64,000 nt of DNA from Ferranicluibacter quercicola (GCF_021168455.1 NZ_JAJOZR010000014.1:1-64000); one strand, 5' to 3'. Positions 27,885-37,473 are shown, counted from the first letter of the stretch. A program made the numbers and translations. The notes: generated by a model from the letters alone, not told the origin.

Positions 27885-27917
27885 AAAAAAGGCGGCGGCG
27901 CATGCATCGCCTCCGCC
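27885..27917 (-). terminator. Terminator of rpsU
   Basis: On the minus strand, GGCGGAGGCG pairs with CGCCGCCGCC (one mismatch) around a 7-nt loop and is followed by TTTTTT. It begins about 27 nt past the rpsU stop. Confidence 0.85.
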
Positions 27918-27943
27918 GTTACCAGTCTCGGAGCAAGCGCCAA

Positions 27944-28192
27944 TCAGCGTGCCTTGGCCGCAAACTTGGCGGCAGACTTCGGCATGGGCAGCAGGCCTTC
28001 GCGCTGGGCCTGCTTGCGGGCCAGCTTGCGAACGCGGCTGATGCCTTCGGCCTTTTCGCGCGCGCGGCGCTGCGACGGCTTCTCGTAAGCCTCGCGGGCG
28101 CGCATTTCGCGGAAGACGCCTTCGCGCTGCAGCTTCTTCTTCAGCGCGCGAAGCGCCTGGTCAACATTGTTGTCGCGAACGAGTACCTGCAC
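27944..28192 (-). CDS. rpsU: 30S ribosomal protein S21
   Basis: The 82-residue basic protein starts MQVLVRDNNVDQALRALKKK, the classic S21 N-terminus, and has EKPSQRRAREKAE followed by the long lysine/arginine-rich tail seen in Rhizobiales. S21 sits near the anti-Shine-Dalgarno end of 16S rRNA and helps initiation. The first codon is GTG, with AAGGA upstream at a longish spacing. It is monocistronic with its own terminator. Confidence 0.97.
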   Translation of the reverse strand: MQVLVRDNNVDQALRALKKKLQREGVFREMRAREAYEKPSQRRAREKAEGISRVRKLARKQAQREGLLPMPKSAAKFAAKAR

Positions 28193-28522
28193 GTGTTTAC
28201 CATTCCTTGATATCGAGCCGAGACACGCTCAGGCTTCTGTGTATGGGCCGAACCCGAGGCTGCCTATGAGGCACCGCCGGACGGCATGGTTCGTTGATCG
28301 CGAGGGCTCGAGCCCTGCGAGGATGGGCGGCAAGTAGCAGATGAATGCCACAAAGTCCACCCGCGGCCGACAATGACGCGGTTTCAAGCTATCTGGCGCT
28401 GGAAAACCACATCTCAAGAGGCCGTCCTGCCTCACTCGTGCCACGCCGGGCGCATACGCGCCTGTCAAGGGGCAAGCATTCGCCGCTGTCGCGCACCATG
28501 CCGATCGAACTCCGCGGTCCTG

Positions 28523-28580
28523 CCATTTTCGCAGTGTCGAAAGTGAAGGCCCGCCACGTCGCAAAATGGACGTTGCGACG
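28523..28580. promoter_or_regulatory. Dyads upstream of soxBDAG
   Basis: The gap 28193-28642 has no gene. Near its right end are two overlapping symmetries. One is a perfect 8-bp inverted repeat CGTCGCAA / TTGCGACG with an 8-nt spacer at 28557-28580. The other is a wider arm pair CCATTTT / AAAATGG at 28523-28529 and 28563-28569. They lie 63-120 nt before the soxB start, where an activator or repressor of sarcosine oxidase would bind, and the shared bases suggest alternative structures. No regulator gene lies adjacent. The remainder of the gap shows nothing I recognise. Confidence 0.45.
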
Positions 28581-28642
28581 CGTCCCGATTTGCGATGTGT
28601 TGGACAGACGGATCGGGGCATCCCGGACAGGAGATGAGGCGA

Positions 28643-29896
28643 ATGCGCAAATATTCGGTTTTTGCCGTGGCACGCGAAGCCATGCGGGCGCACAAGGGCT
28701 GGGAAGCGCAGTGGGTCTCTCCCGAGCCGCGCGCGTCGTATGACGCGATCATCATCGGCGGCGGCGGCCATGGCCTGGGGGCCGCCTACTACCTCGCAAA
28801 AGAGCACGGCATCACCAATGTCGCGGTGCTCGAAAAAGGCTGGCTCGGCGGCGGCAATACGGGCCGCAACACCACCATCATCCGGTCCAACTATCTCTAC
28901 GACGAGAGCATGGACATCTACGAGCACTCGCTGAAGCTCTGGGAAAACCTGTCGCAGGACCTGAACTACAACGTTATGTATTCCCCGCGCGGCGTGATGA
29001 TGCTGTCGCACGGCATCCACGACCAGCAGGTGTTCAAGCGGCATATCCATGCCAACCGTCTCTACGGCATCGACAACGAGTGGCTGTCGCCCGAGCAGGC
29101 GAAGGATTTCTGTCCGCCGCTCGATATCTCCGCCTCCGCCCGCTTTCCCATCAACGGCGCCGCCCTGCAGCGCCGTGGCGGCACGGCGCGCCACGATGCC
29201 GTTGCCTGGGGCTATGCGCGTGCCGCCTCCGACCGCGGCGTGCATATCATCCAGAACTGCGAAGTCACCGGCATCCGCCGCGGCCCGGATGGGGCCGTGA
29301 CGGGTGTCGATACCAACCGCGGCTTCATCGGCGCGAAGAAAATCGGCGTCTCAGCCTCGGGCCACAACTCCGTGATCATGGCCATGGCCGGCGTTCGCGT
29401 GCCGCTGCATTCCGTGCCGCTGCAGGCGCTGGTGTCCGAGCCGCTGAAGCCGATCTTCCCCTGCGTCGTCATGTCGAACACGGTGCATGCCTATATCTCG
29501 CAGTCCGACAAGGGCGAGCTTGTCATCGGCGCCGGCACGGACCAGTACAACTCCTACTCCCAGACCGGCGGCCTGCAGATCATCACCCATACGCTGGATG
29601 CGATCTGCGAACTGTTTCCGATCTTCCGCCGCGTCAAGATGATGCGCCAGTGGGGCGGGATCACCGACAACACGCCGGACCGCTCGGCCATCCAGGGTGT
29701 CACGCCCGTGCCGAACCTCTTCGTGAACTGTGGCTGGGGCACGGGCGGCTTCAAGGCGACGCCGGGCTCGGCCAACCTGTTCGCCCACCTCATCGCCAAA
29801 GGCGAGCCGCACCGGCTGGCGGCAGGCCTGACGCTCGACCGCTTCCGCACCGGACGGCTGATCGACGAGGCGGCAGCCGCGGCCGTGGCGCACTGA
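28643..29896 (+). CDS. soxB: Sarcosine oxidase subunit beta
   Basis: SoxB is the flavin subunit of heterotetrameric sarcosine oxidase, which demethylates sarcosine to glycine, makes H2O2 and passes the one-carbon unit to tetrahydrofolate. The 417-residue protein has an FAD Rossmann motif IIIGGGGHGLGAAYYLA near residue 35 and the WGGITDNTPDRSAIQG block near 335. The start MRKYSVFAVA is the conserved N-terminus and has ATGAGG upstream; an ATG three codons earlier lies too close to its ribosome binding site. It is the first gene of soxBDAG. Confidence 0.97.
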   Translation: MRKYSVFAVAREAMRAHKGWEAQWVSPEPRASYDAIIIGGGGHGLGAAYYLAKEHGITNVAVLEKGWLGGGNTGRNTTIIRSNYLYDESMDIYEHSLKLWENLSQDLNYNVMYSPRGVMMLSHGIHDQQVFKRHIHANRLYGIDNEWLSPEQAKDFCPPLDISASARFPINGAALQRRGGTARHDAVAWGYARAASDRGVHIIQNCEVTGIRRGPDGAVTGVDTNRGFIGAKKIGVSASGHNSVIMAMAGVRVPLHSVPLQALVSEPLKPIFPCVVMSNTVHAYISQSDKGELVIGAGTDQYNSYSQTGGLQIITHTLDAICELFPIFRRVKMMRQWGGITDNTPDRSAIQGVTPVPNLFVNCGWGTGGFKATPGSANLFAHLIAKGEPHRLAAGLTLDRFRTGRLIDEAAAAAVAH

Positions 29897-29953
29897 CATG
29901 ACGGCCCCGGCCCGCCGCTTTCGCCTGTCCTTTCCCGCATCAGGAACACGCCC

Positions 29954-30298
29954 ATGCTTTTGATCCACTGCCCCTACTGCGAGGAAGAGCGCTCCGAACT
30001 CGAGTTCCGCGCCGCCGGCGACGCCCACATCGCCCGGCCGGAGAACATCGCAGCGATTTCCGATGAGGCCTTCGAGGAATATTTCTTCCTGCGGGACAAC
30101 CCAAAGGGCCTGATCTTCGAGCGCTGGCGGCATATCTCCGGCTGCGGCCGGTTCTTCAACGCGGCGCGTGACACGGTCAGCGACCGGTTCCTGAAGACCT
30201 ACAAGGCGGGCGAGCCGAAGCCGTCCCTGCCGATCGCCGCCATGACCGACGAGACCGTCGTCGAAACCTACGAAGCCACGGAAGGACGCGCGGAATGA
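29954..30298 (+). CDS. soxD: Sarcosine oxidase subunit delta
   Basis: This 114-residue small subunit of heterotetrameric sarcosine oxidase has the zinc-binding N-terminal pattern HCPYC, His in DAHIARP, and a later GCGRFF cysteine. It stabilises the complex and contacts the alpha subunit. The ATG has AGGAAC upstream, and its stop overlaps the soxA start by ATGA, implying translational coupling. Confidence 0.96.
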   Translation: MLLIHCPYCEEERSELEFRAAGDAHIARPENIAAISDEAFEEYFFLRDNPKGLIFERWRHISGCGRFFNAARDTVSDRFLKTYKAGEPKPSLPIAAMTDETVVETYEATEGRAE

Positions 30299-33200
30299 GC
30301 GGCGCCAAGCGGACTGTAAACGCCGACAGCAGGGGCGGAGCGAACCGCATTCCCGGCAAGGGTCGCCTGACGCCGGCGAAAACCGCGCGCTTCACCTTCG
30401 ACGGCCGCACCTATCAGGGCTTGCAGGGCGACACCGTCGCCTCGGCGCTGATCGCCAACGGCGTCCATCTCGTCGGCCGCTCGTTCAAGTACCACCGCCC
30501 GCGCGGCATCGTCGCGGCCGGCCCGGAAGAGCCGAATGCGCTGATCGACGTGATGCGCGACAATGCCCGCCGCCAGCCGAACGTTCGCGCGACCGTGCAG
30601 GAGGTCTTCGACGGCATGACCGTCGCATCGCAGAACCGCTACCCGTCGCTCAGCTTCGACGTCGGCGGCATCAACAACATCCTCGCGCCGTTCTTTGCCG
30701 CCGGCTTCTACTACAAGACCTTCATGTGGCCGAAACAGGCCTGGAAGAGCGTCTACGAGCCCCGCATCCGCGCCGCAGCCGGCCTCGGCGTGTCGCCGAC
30801 AGAAGACGACACCGACGAATATGCCAGCCGCTACGCCCATTGCGACGTGCTGGTCATGGGCGCCGGCGTCGCCGGCCTGACCGCAGCGCTCGCCGCCGCC
30901 GCCGCTGGCGCGCGCGTCATCCTGTGCGACGAGCAGCCGGAGGTCGGCGGGGCGCTGCATTATGATGCCGGCGTAACGATCGATGGCCAGGATGGCTATG
31001 CCTGGGCGCAGGATGCCGCCCGCCGGCTCGCCGCCATGGACAATGTCACCCTGCTCACCCGCACGACCGCCTTCGGCTATTACGCGCAGAACTTCGTGGC
31101 ACTGGCGGAGCGCGTCACCGATCACGTGTCCCGCCCGGCCCGCTCCGCCCCGCGCGAACGGCTCTGGCAGGTGCGCGCCAAGCGCGTCGTCATCGCCACC
31201 GGCGCCATCGAGCGGCATATGGTGTTTGCCAACAACGACCGCCCCGGCATCATGCTGGCTTCGGCCGCCCGCACCTATCTCAACCATTTCGGCGTCGCCG
31301 TCGGCCGCAAGGTCGGCGTCTACACCGCGCATGACGGCGCCTACGAGGCCGCCTTCGACCTCCACCGCGCCGGCATCGCGATCCCGGCCATCGTCGATAG
31401 CCGCGAACAGCCGGGCGCAGAGGTGTTGGCAGAGGCGCAGGCCCTTGGCATCGAGGTCCTCACCGGCCATGCCGTGACCGACACCAAGGGCAAGCTGCGC
31501 GTCTCCGCCATCTCCGTCCGCCGCGTCAGCGGCGGCAGCAGCGTCCGCTCCATCGTGGTGGACGCGCTCATCACCTCCTCCGGCTGGACGCCGTCGGTGC
31601 ATATGTTCTCGCAGTCGCGCGGCAAGGTGGCCTTCGATGCGGAAACGCAGCGCTTTCTGCCGGGCATCTACGCGCAGGATTGCGTTTCCGTCGGCGCCTG
31701 CAACGGCACCACCGACATTGCCGCGACCCTTGCGGAAGCTGTCGACGGTGGCGAACGTGCCGCGCAGGCGGCCGGCTTCTCCGGCAGCGCACGCCTTGAA
31801 CTCTCCGGCACGCAGGCCTTCGCCTGGACGGGCGGCATGGCGGGCGCCGCCTACGGCGCCGGACCCGAGGACGACGTGAAGGCCTTCATCGATTTCCAGA
31901 ACGACGTCTGCGCCAAAGATATCCGGCTTGCGGTGCGCGAAGGCATGCACTCGATCGAACACATCAAGCGCTTCACCACCAACGGCATGGCGACCGATCA
32001 GGGCAAGCTGTCCAACATTCACGGTCTCGCCATCGCGGCGGAAACGCTCGGCCGCGGCATTCCCGAAGTCGGCCTCACCACCTTCCGCGCGCCCTACACG
32101 CCCGTCACCTTCGGCACGCTGATCGGCCATTCCCGCGGCGACCTGTTCGACCCCACCCGCAAGACGGCGATGCACGAGGCCGAAGAGGCCATGGGCGCGG
32201 CCTTCGAGGATGTGGGCCAGTGGAAGCGCGCCTGGTACTATCCCCGCCCCGGCGAGGACATGCACGCCGCCGTCAACCGCGAGTGCCGCACGGTGCGCGA
32301 GACGGTCGGCATGTTCGATGCGTCGACGCTCGGCAAGATCGAGGTGGTCGGCCCGGATGCGGCCGCCTTCCTCAACCTCATCTACACCAACAGCTGGGAC
32401 ACGCTGAAGCCGGGCCGCTGCCGCTACGGCATCATGCTGCGCGAAGACGGCTTTATCTATGACGACGGCGTCGTCGGCCGCATGTCGGACGATCGCTTCC
32501 ACGTGACCACCACGACGGGCGGTGCCGCCCGCGTCATGCATCACATGGAAGACTATCTCCAGACGGAATTCCCGCATCTGAACGTCTGGCTGACCTCGGC
32601 CACCGAGCAGTGGGCCGTTATCGCCCTGCAGGGCCCGAAGGCGCGCGAGATCATCGCGCCGCTGGTTGAGGGCATCGACCTCTCCAACGAAGCCTTCCCG
32701 CATATGAGCGTGGCCGAGGGCCGGATCTGCGGCGTGCCGACACGGCTCTTCCGCATGTCGTTTACCGGCGAGCTCGGCTTCGAGGTCAACGTCCCCGCCG
32801 ATTTCGGCCCGGATGTCTGGGACGCGATCCGTGACCGCGTCGAAGCCATCGACGGCTGCGCCTATGGCACGGAGACCATGCATGTCCTGCGCGCCGAAAA
32901 GGGCTACATCATCGTCGGGCAGGATACGGACGGCACGCTCACGCCGGACGATGCGAGCCTCTCCTGGGCGGTCGGCAAGAAGAAGACCGACTTCGTCGGC
33001 ATTCGCGGCATGAAGCGCCCCGACCTCGTGCGCGAAGGCCGCAAGCAGCTCGTCGGCCTGCTGACAAAGGATCCGAACGTCGTGCTGGAGGAAGGCGCGC
33101 AGATCGTCGCCGACCCCAACCAGCCAAAGCCCATGACCATGCTCGGCCATGTCACCTCGGCCTACTGGTCGGAAAATTGCGGGCGCTCCATCGCCATGGC

Positions 33201-33327
33201 GGTGGTGGCGGGCGGCAAGGCGCGGCTCGGCCAGACCCTTTACGTGCCGATGGCCGACCGGACGATCGCCGTCGAGGTGAGCGACATGGTGTTCTTTGAC
33301 AAGGAAGGTGGCCGCATCCATGGCTGA
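30295..33327 (+). CDS. soxA: Sarcosine oxidase subunit alpha
   Basis: The 1010-residue large subunit has an N-terminal ferredoxin-like segment (FTFDGRTYQGLQGDTVASALIANG), an NAD-binding Rossmann motif VLVMGAGVAGLTAAL near residue 185, and a C-terminal aminomethyltransferase (GCV-T) domain from about 600. This last domain binds tetrahydrofolate and captures formaldehyde from sarcosine as 5,10-methylene-THF. It overlaps soxD by 4 nt at its start and soxG by 8 nt at its end. Domain order and length agree with the family. Confidence 0.97.
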   Translation: MSGAKRTVNADSRGGANRIPGKGRLTPAKTARFTFDGRTYQGLQGDTVASALIANGVHLVGRSFKYHRPRGIVAAGPEEPNALIDVMRDNARRQPNVRATVQEVFDGMTVASQNRYPSLSFDVGGINNILAPFFAAGFYYKTFMWPKQAWKSVYEPRIRAAAGLGVSPTEDDTDEYASRYAHCDVLVMGAGVAGLTAALAAAAAGARVILCDEQPEVGGALHYDAGVTIDGQDGYAWAQDAARRLAAMDNVTLLTRTTAFGYYAQNFVALAERVTDHVSRPARSAPRERLWQVRAKRVVIATGAIERHMVFANNDRPGIMLASAARTYLNHFGVAVGRKVGVYTAHDGAYEAAFDLHRAGIAIPAIVDSREQPGAEVLAEAQALGIEVLTGHAVTDTKGKLRVSAISVRRVSGGSSVRSIVVDALITSSGWTPSVHMFSQSRGKVAFDAETQRFLPGIYAQDCVSVGACNGTTDIAATLAEAVDGGERAAQAAGFSGSARLELSGTQAFAWTGGMAGAAYGAGPEDDVKAFIDFQNDVCAKDIRLAVREGMHSIEHIKRFTTNGMATDQGKLSNIHGLAIAAETLGRGIPEVGLTTFRAPYTPVTFGTLIGHSRGDLFDPTRKTAMHEAEEAMGAAFEDVGQWKRAWYYPRPGEDMHAAVNRECRTVRETVGMFDASTLGKIEVVGPDAAAFLNLIYTNSWDTLKPGRCRYGIMLREDGFIYDDGVVGRMSDDRFHVTTTTGGAARVMHHMEDYLQTEFPHLNVWLTSATEQWAVIALQGPKAREIIAPLVEGIDLSNEAFPHMSVAEGRICGVPTRLFRMSFTGELGFEVNVPADFGPDVWDAIRDRVEAIDGCAYGTETMHVLRAEKGYIIVGQDTDGTLTPDDASLSWAVGKKKTDFVGIRGMKRPDLVREGRKQLVGLLTKDPNVVLEEGAQIVADPNQPKPMTMLGHVTSAYWSENCGRSIAMAVVAGGKARLGQTLYVPMADRTIAVEVSDMVFFDKEGGRIHG

Positions 33328-33868
33328 TCTCGCGACACGCACCCTGCCGCTTCGCGGCTTCCATGGCGGCTCCGCCGCCGTCCGCCTGACACCGGCCGCA
33401 CCCGCCAGCCGCCTGTCGCTGCGCGCCAAGCCGGATGCCGTCGAGGCCCTCTCCACCGCGCTCGGCCTGTCCCTGCCGACGCGCCCGAAGGCTTCCGTCA
33501 CGAGCGGCACCCGCCACGCCCTCTGGCTCGGGCCGGACGAATGGCTGGTGATCGACGAGACGGAGACGGATCTCGGAAGCCTTGCCGCCGCAGCCGGCGT
33601 CCTGCATTCGGCAACCGACATCTCCCATCGCAACACCGCCGTCCTCGTGGAAGGACCGGGTGCCGCAGCCGCCATCAATGCCGGCTGTCCGCAGGACCTG
33701 TCGCTGAAAACCTTCCCCGTCGGCGCCTGCTCGCGCACCGTCTTCGGCAAGGCCGAGATCGTGCTCTACCGCACCGGCGAAACCACGTTCCGCGTCGAGT
33801 GCTGGCGCTCGTTCGCCCCTTACGTCTCGGGTTTGCTGGCGGCCGGTGCGCAGGACGCCGGTCACTGA
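33320..33868 (+). CDS. soxG: Sarcosine oxidase subunit gamma
   Basis: This 182-residue subunit completes the alpha-beta-gamma-delta tetramer. The sequence shows the family pattern of a GCV-T-like small fold: LWLGPDEWLVID near residue 75, the DISHRN segment and CSRTVFGKAEIVLYR, with FRVECWRSFAPYV near the end. The ATG lies inside the soxA tail (8-nt overlap). It is the last gene of the operon; the next gene is convergent 28 nt away. Confidence 0.95.
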   Translation: MADLATRTLPLRGFHGGSAAVRLTPAAPASRLSLRAKPDAVEALSTALGLSLPTRPKASVTSGTRHALWLGPDEWLVIDETETDLGSLAAAAGVLHSATDISHRNTAVLVEGPGAAAAINAGCPQDLSLKTFPVGACSRTVFGKAEIVLYRTGETTFRVECWRSFAPYVSGLLAAGAQDAGH

Positions 33869-33896
33869 GACGAACGCCGACAAGAGCAAGCCGGCG

Positions 33897-34970
33897 TCAG
33901 GAAAGGCCAGGCCAGCCGCGCCAATCGACGGAGCGCCCGTGAAAGTCTGCGCGGCCGATCTCATGCCGCTCGCCGGTCGGCCACATCTGGAGAGTGAGGG
34001 CGGCGCCCGGCGCCTGTCCGTCGCCTTCGAGCGACAGCCGCGCAAGCGGTGCCGCTTCGGTCGCCGCGCGACCGGCTTCCTCGATCAGCGCATCGCCTCG
34101 CTCGCGGGCGGCTGAGGGCAGATACTGCCAGGCAATCGTGTGGACGATCACATGCACGCAGCCCGGGCGGATGACGGCAAGCCGACGCTCCAACCAATCC
34201 ACGGCATCCGCCGCCTCGACCTTCAGCCCGGACAGAGCCGCAAGATGCAGCGCGGCCCGGGTCCGTTCGATCCGATCGGCCTGATCCGCCCAGAGATAGG
34301 ACAAAAGCCGCTGCGCATCATCGGGATGTGCGGGATCGACGGGCCGGAGATCGCAGCCAGCCCGCTCCCGAAGGATCAGGGACGCATCGGGTGGGCGCCC
34401 GCCTGTCCATGCCGGCGCGAGCAGCACCGGCGATTCCGGATCACCCCAGGCAAAGTCTCCGAGACGATAGGCATAACGATCCCAGAGCAGATTGAGCCCC
34501 GCGCTCGCCCCGACTTCCGAGAGGCAGAGCGGCATGGCAAACCGTTTGGCAAGGGTGAGGAATCCCGGCAGCAGCGCTGCCGATCGTCGCACCTCGTTCG
34601 TTTGCGGCGGGGACGCCAGGCGTTCAAGGATGGCCTCGGCATGGTCGCGACAGGCGCGCTCAACCGCAATCCAAAGGCCGTCTGGATCCGTCGCGTGCGG
34701 CGGATAGACCTGCGAAAGGGCAGAATCGGCACCGTCGAGGACGAGCGCATGCAGGGACCCGGCAAACCGCAGCGGCACAGAGTCGGCGGACGACGACGGA
34801 TCACCGGTCCAGCCGAGAAGATGCCGCCCGACAGGCTGCGCGGCCGTCAGGCGCTCGGCCGCGAGATCGCACAGCATCGCAACGAAGGGCGAGCCCAGAG
34901 CAGCGCAGCTTTTTGCCTGCGAACGGAACGCCGCGCGGACGGCCGCATCGCGGGCTGCGGCCTCAGGCAT
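33897..34970 (-). CDS. DUF2332 family protein
   Basis: The 357-residue cytosolic protein matches the DUF2332 pattern, with the block LCLSEVGASAGLNLLWDRY near residue 150 and HTIAWQYLP near 285. The EVGASAGLN segment resembles a glycine-rich SAM-binding loop, so a methyltransferase-like fold is possible, but no activity is known for the family. Its ATG overlaps the stop of the upstream MaoC gene by 8 nt, so the two are likely translationally coupled. It converges with soxG. Confidence 0.82.
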   Translation of the reverse strand: MPEAAARDAAVRAAFRSQAKSCAALGSPFVAMLCDLAAERLTAAQPVGRHLLGWTGDPSSSADSVPLRFAGSLHALVLDGADSALSQVYPPHATDPDGLWIAVERACRDHAEAILERLASPPQTNEVRRSAALLPGFLTLAKRFAMPLCLSEVGASAGLNLLWDRYAYRLGDFAWGDPESPVLLAPAWTGGRPPDASLILRERAGCDLRPVDPAHPDDAQRLLSYLWADQADRIERTRAALHLAALSGLKVEAADAVDWLERRLAVIRPGCVHVIVHTIAWQYLPSAARERGDALIEEAGRAATEAAPLARLSLEGDGQAPGAALTLQMWPTGERHEIGRADFHGRSVDWRGWPGLS

Positions 34971-35478
34971 CGTCGGGCCGGTCCTTAGGGTCGAACTGGA
35001 TGATCGTCAGCCAGGTCGCCGTCAGCGCCGGCTTGGCTTCATGCTCCACCTCGACGGAGACCTCATAGGTGACGACGAGCATGCCGGCGCCACGGAACCG
35101 GGCTTCCGTGAGCGTGAAGTGGCCGCGAACCCGCGCGCCGGCATGGACGGGCGCCAGAAAGCGGACCTTGTCGAAGCCGTAATTGATCGCCATCGTCTGC
35201 TCGCGCACGGCCGGCAGGCAATTGTAGTTCATGGCCGAGAGAAGCGAGAGCGACAGGAACCCGTGCGCGATCGTGCCGCCATAGGGCGTCTCGGCTGCCG
35301 CGCGCACCGGATCGGTGTGGATGAACTGGTGATCCTGCGTCGCATCGGCGAAGCGGTCGATCATATCCTGGGAAACCGTGATCCAGTCGGAGATCCCGAC
35401 CTCCTGACCGACGAGGTTCTTGACCTCCCCGAGCGCGATCTCCCTGACGCTGGCCCTCTTCGTCCCGTTCGCATCCAT
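34963..35478 (-). CDS. MaoC family (R)-specific enoyl-CoA hydratase/dehydratase
   Basis: The 171-residue hot-dog-fold protein has the hydratase motif with catalytic Asp and His: FADATQDHQFIHTDPVRA near residue 48, then GGTIAHGFLSLSLL. Members hydrate 2-enoyl-CoA, and the closest rhizobial relatives are NodN-like dehydratases. The ATG at 35478 has AGGA 9 nt upstream; an ATG three codons earlier abuts the AGGA and is less likely. It overlaps the downstream DUF2332 gene. The physiological substrate cannot be told. Confidence 0.9.
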   Translation of the reverse strand: MDANGTKRASVREIALGEVKNLVGQEVGISDWITVSQDMIDRFADATQDHQFIHTDPVRAAAETPYGGTIAHGFLSLSLLSAMNYNCLPAVREQTMAINYGFDKVRFLAPVHAGARVRGHFTLTEARFRGAGMLVVTYEVSVEVEHEAKPALTATWLTIIQFDPKDRPDDA

Positions 35479-35511
35479 ATCGATCATTCCTGTCGCATCG
35501 CTTGCAACCGT

Positions 35512-37473
35512 TTAAGAACGTCCGGGCGCCACATACCAGCCGACCGAACGGGCGGAGACCGCGTCGAGGGTTCCGGCGTCCGGCAACAGCGCCTGCCACC
35601 CCTTGCCGGGAAGCGTCAGCGCGGCCGCCGCAGGGGCGCGATTGAAGACCACGGCCAGACGGCAGGCCTTGCGGATCGTCGTGTCGCGGGTCGAGAGGAT
35701 CATGACGAGCCCGTCGGTGCGCTCGCCCTCCCAGTCCGCAACCTCCATCGGCTTGCCGTCCAGGCGGACCCAGGTGACATCGCCGCGGCCCGTGAAGAAG
35801 CTGTCACCCTCAAACACATCGAAACGATGGCGAAGTTCGCCGAGCGCCGCGCATTGCGCGATCAGCGCCTCGTCCGCCGAGGCCCAGTCGAGCCATGTGA
35901 TCGGATTGTCCTGGCAATAGGCGTTGTTGTTGCCCTGCTGCGTGCGCCCGAACTCGTCGCCCGCCGTGATCATGATCGCGCCGCGGGTGGCAAACAACGT
36001 CGCGAGCAGTGCCTTCACGTCGCGCGTGCGGGCGGCGAGAATGCCGGGATCGTCGGTCGCCCCTTCGGCTCCGTTGTTCCAGGAATGGTTCTCGTTGTGG
36101 CCATCCCGATTGTCTTCGCCGTTCGCCGCATTGTGCTTGTGGCTGTGGGAGACGAGATCCTTCAGCGTGAAGCCGTCGTGGGCGGCGATGAAGGTGACGC
36201 TGCGGCTCTTCGTGCCGCCATGCTGCGCGAAGATATCCGAGGAGCCGGAAAGCGCGCCGGCCAGCGCGCCGATCGTCCAGCCGTCACCGCGCCACAGGCG
36301 CCGGATATCGTCGCGCGCGCGGTCGTTCCACTCAAGGAAGGGCGGCGGGAAATGGCCGAGCTGGTAGCCGCCGGGCCCGATATCCCACGGTTCGGCGATC
36401 AGCACGCGATCCTTCAGCAAAGGATCGGTGAGCATCTGCGAAAAAAGCGTCGCATCCCGCCGGAAGCCGCCGTCATCGCGGCCGAGAATGGAGCCGAGGT
36501 CGAAGCGGAACCCGTCGATACCGGCCGCGCCGACGAAATGGCGCAGCGTATCGAGGATCAGCGCGCGGACCGTCGGGTGGTCGCAGGCAATCGTATTGCC
36601 GCAGCCGGTGTCGTTCACCAGTTGCCCGGGCTGGCCGGTCGCATGGCGGTAATAGACGCCATTGTCGAGGCCGCGCATGGAGACCGTGGCCCCCTGCCGG
36701 TCGCTTTCGCCCGAATGGTTGAAGACGAGATCGAGAATGACACCGATGCCCTCCCGATGCAGCACGGCGACCGAGTCTCTCAGCTCGTTCAGGCCGCCGG
36801 GCACCAGACGTGGGTCGAGCGCCATAAAAGCTACGGGATTGTAGCCCCAGCCATTGGTCAGCCCGAGCGGCGGCAGGTGGCGCTCGTCGATCCAGGCGGT
36901 GATGGGCATCAGTTCGACGGCGGATACGCCGATGCGCTTGAGATGGGCGATCACGGCCGGGTTTGCGAGCGCCGCCACAGTTCCGCGCTGTTCGTCCGGC
37001 ACCTCCGGATGCAGCATCGTGAACGGCCGCACGGCCACTTCATAGATCAGCCCGTCCTTCGAGAAGCGCGGCGGAGCGACGCGGGCCTTCGGCACCTTGG
37101 TCACCAGCGCCTTCGGCACGAGATCCGCCGTCTCCGCGCCGAACTGCGTCAGGCGCGCATCATGGCGGAACGGCCGGTCGAGTTCCAGAGCGTAAGGATC
37201 GACGAGAAGCTTTGCCGGATCGAACCACAGGCCGCGATCGGGATCGTAGGCGCCATGGGCGCGCAGGCCATAGCGCGTTCCCGGCGGCGCGTCCGGCAGG
37301 GTCATCGCGAAGACGTCGCCTTCCTCGCGACCCATCGGCAGGCGGCGCAGTTCGGTCTCGCCATCGGCATGGAACAGGCAGAGGTCGATGCGCTCGGCCG
37401 TCTGCGAGCGTACGGCAAACCGCGTCCACCGCCCGTTGACCGTGGCACCGAGCGGCCGTGTCGTTTCCGTCAT
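35512..37473 (-). CDS. glgX: Glycogen debranching enzyme (GlgX, GH13)
   Basis: It hydrolyses alpha-1,6 branches of phosphorylase-limited glycogen, releasing short maltodextrins. The 653-residue protein has an N-terminal CBM48-like beta domain (about 10-110) and a GH13 barrel with DLVFNHSGE near 249, nucleophile Asp325 in GFRFDLGS, acid Glu361 in IAEPWD and Asp433 in AAHDGFT. NGWGYNP near 207 is typical of GlgX/isoamylase. It lies 8.7 kb beyond the glgP-B-C-A-pgm operon on the opposite strand, so it is regulated separately. Its products could feed TreY. Confidence 0.96.
   Translation of the reverse strand: MTETTRPLGATVNGRWTRFAVRSQTAERIDLCLFHADGETELRRLPMGREEGDVFAMTLPDAPPGTRYGLRAHGAYDPDRGLWFDPAKLLVDPYALELDRPFRHDARLTQFGAETADLVPKALVTKVPKARVAPPRFSKDGLIYEVAVRPFTMLHPEVPDEQRGTVAALANPAVIAHLKRIGVSAVELMPITAWIDERHLPPLGLTNGWGYNPVAFMALDPRLVPGGLNELRDSVAVLHREGIGVILDLVFNHSGESDRQGATVSMRGLDNGVYYRHATGQPGQLVNDTGCGNTIACDHPTVRALILDTLRHFVGAAGIDGFRFDLGSILGRDDGGFRRDATLFSQMLTDPLLKDRVLIAEPWDIGPGGYQLGHFPPPFLEWNDRARDDIRRLWRGDGWTIGALAGALSGSSDIFAQHGGTKSRSVTFIAAHDGFTLKDLVSHSHKHNAANGEDNRDGHNENHSWNNGAEGATDDPGILAARTRDVKALLATLFATRGAIMITAGDEFGRTQQGNNNAYCQDNPITWLDWASADEALIAQCAALGELRHRFDVFEGDSFFTGRGDVTWVRLDGKPMEVADWEGERTDGLVMILSTRDTTIRKACRLAVVFNRAPAAAALTLPGKGWQALLPDAGTLDAVSARSVGWYVAPGRS

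Noticed and set aside
30268..33750. Minus-strand open frame of 1160 codons opposite soxA
   Set aside because: It is a mirror of the soxA and soxG codon pattern with low-complexity composition.
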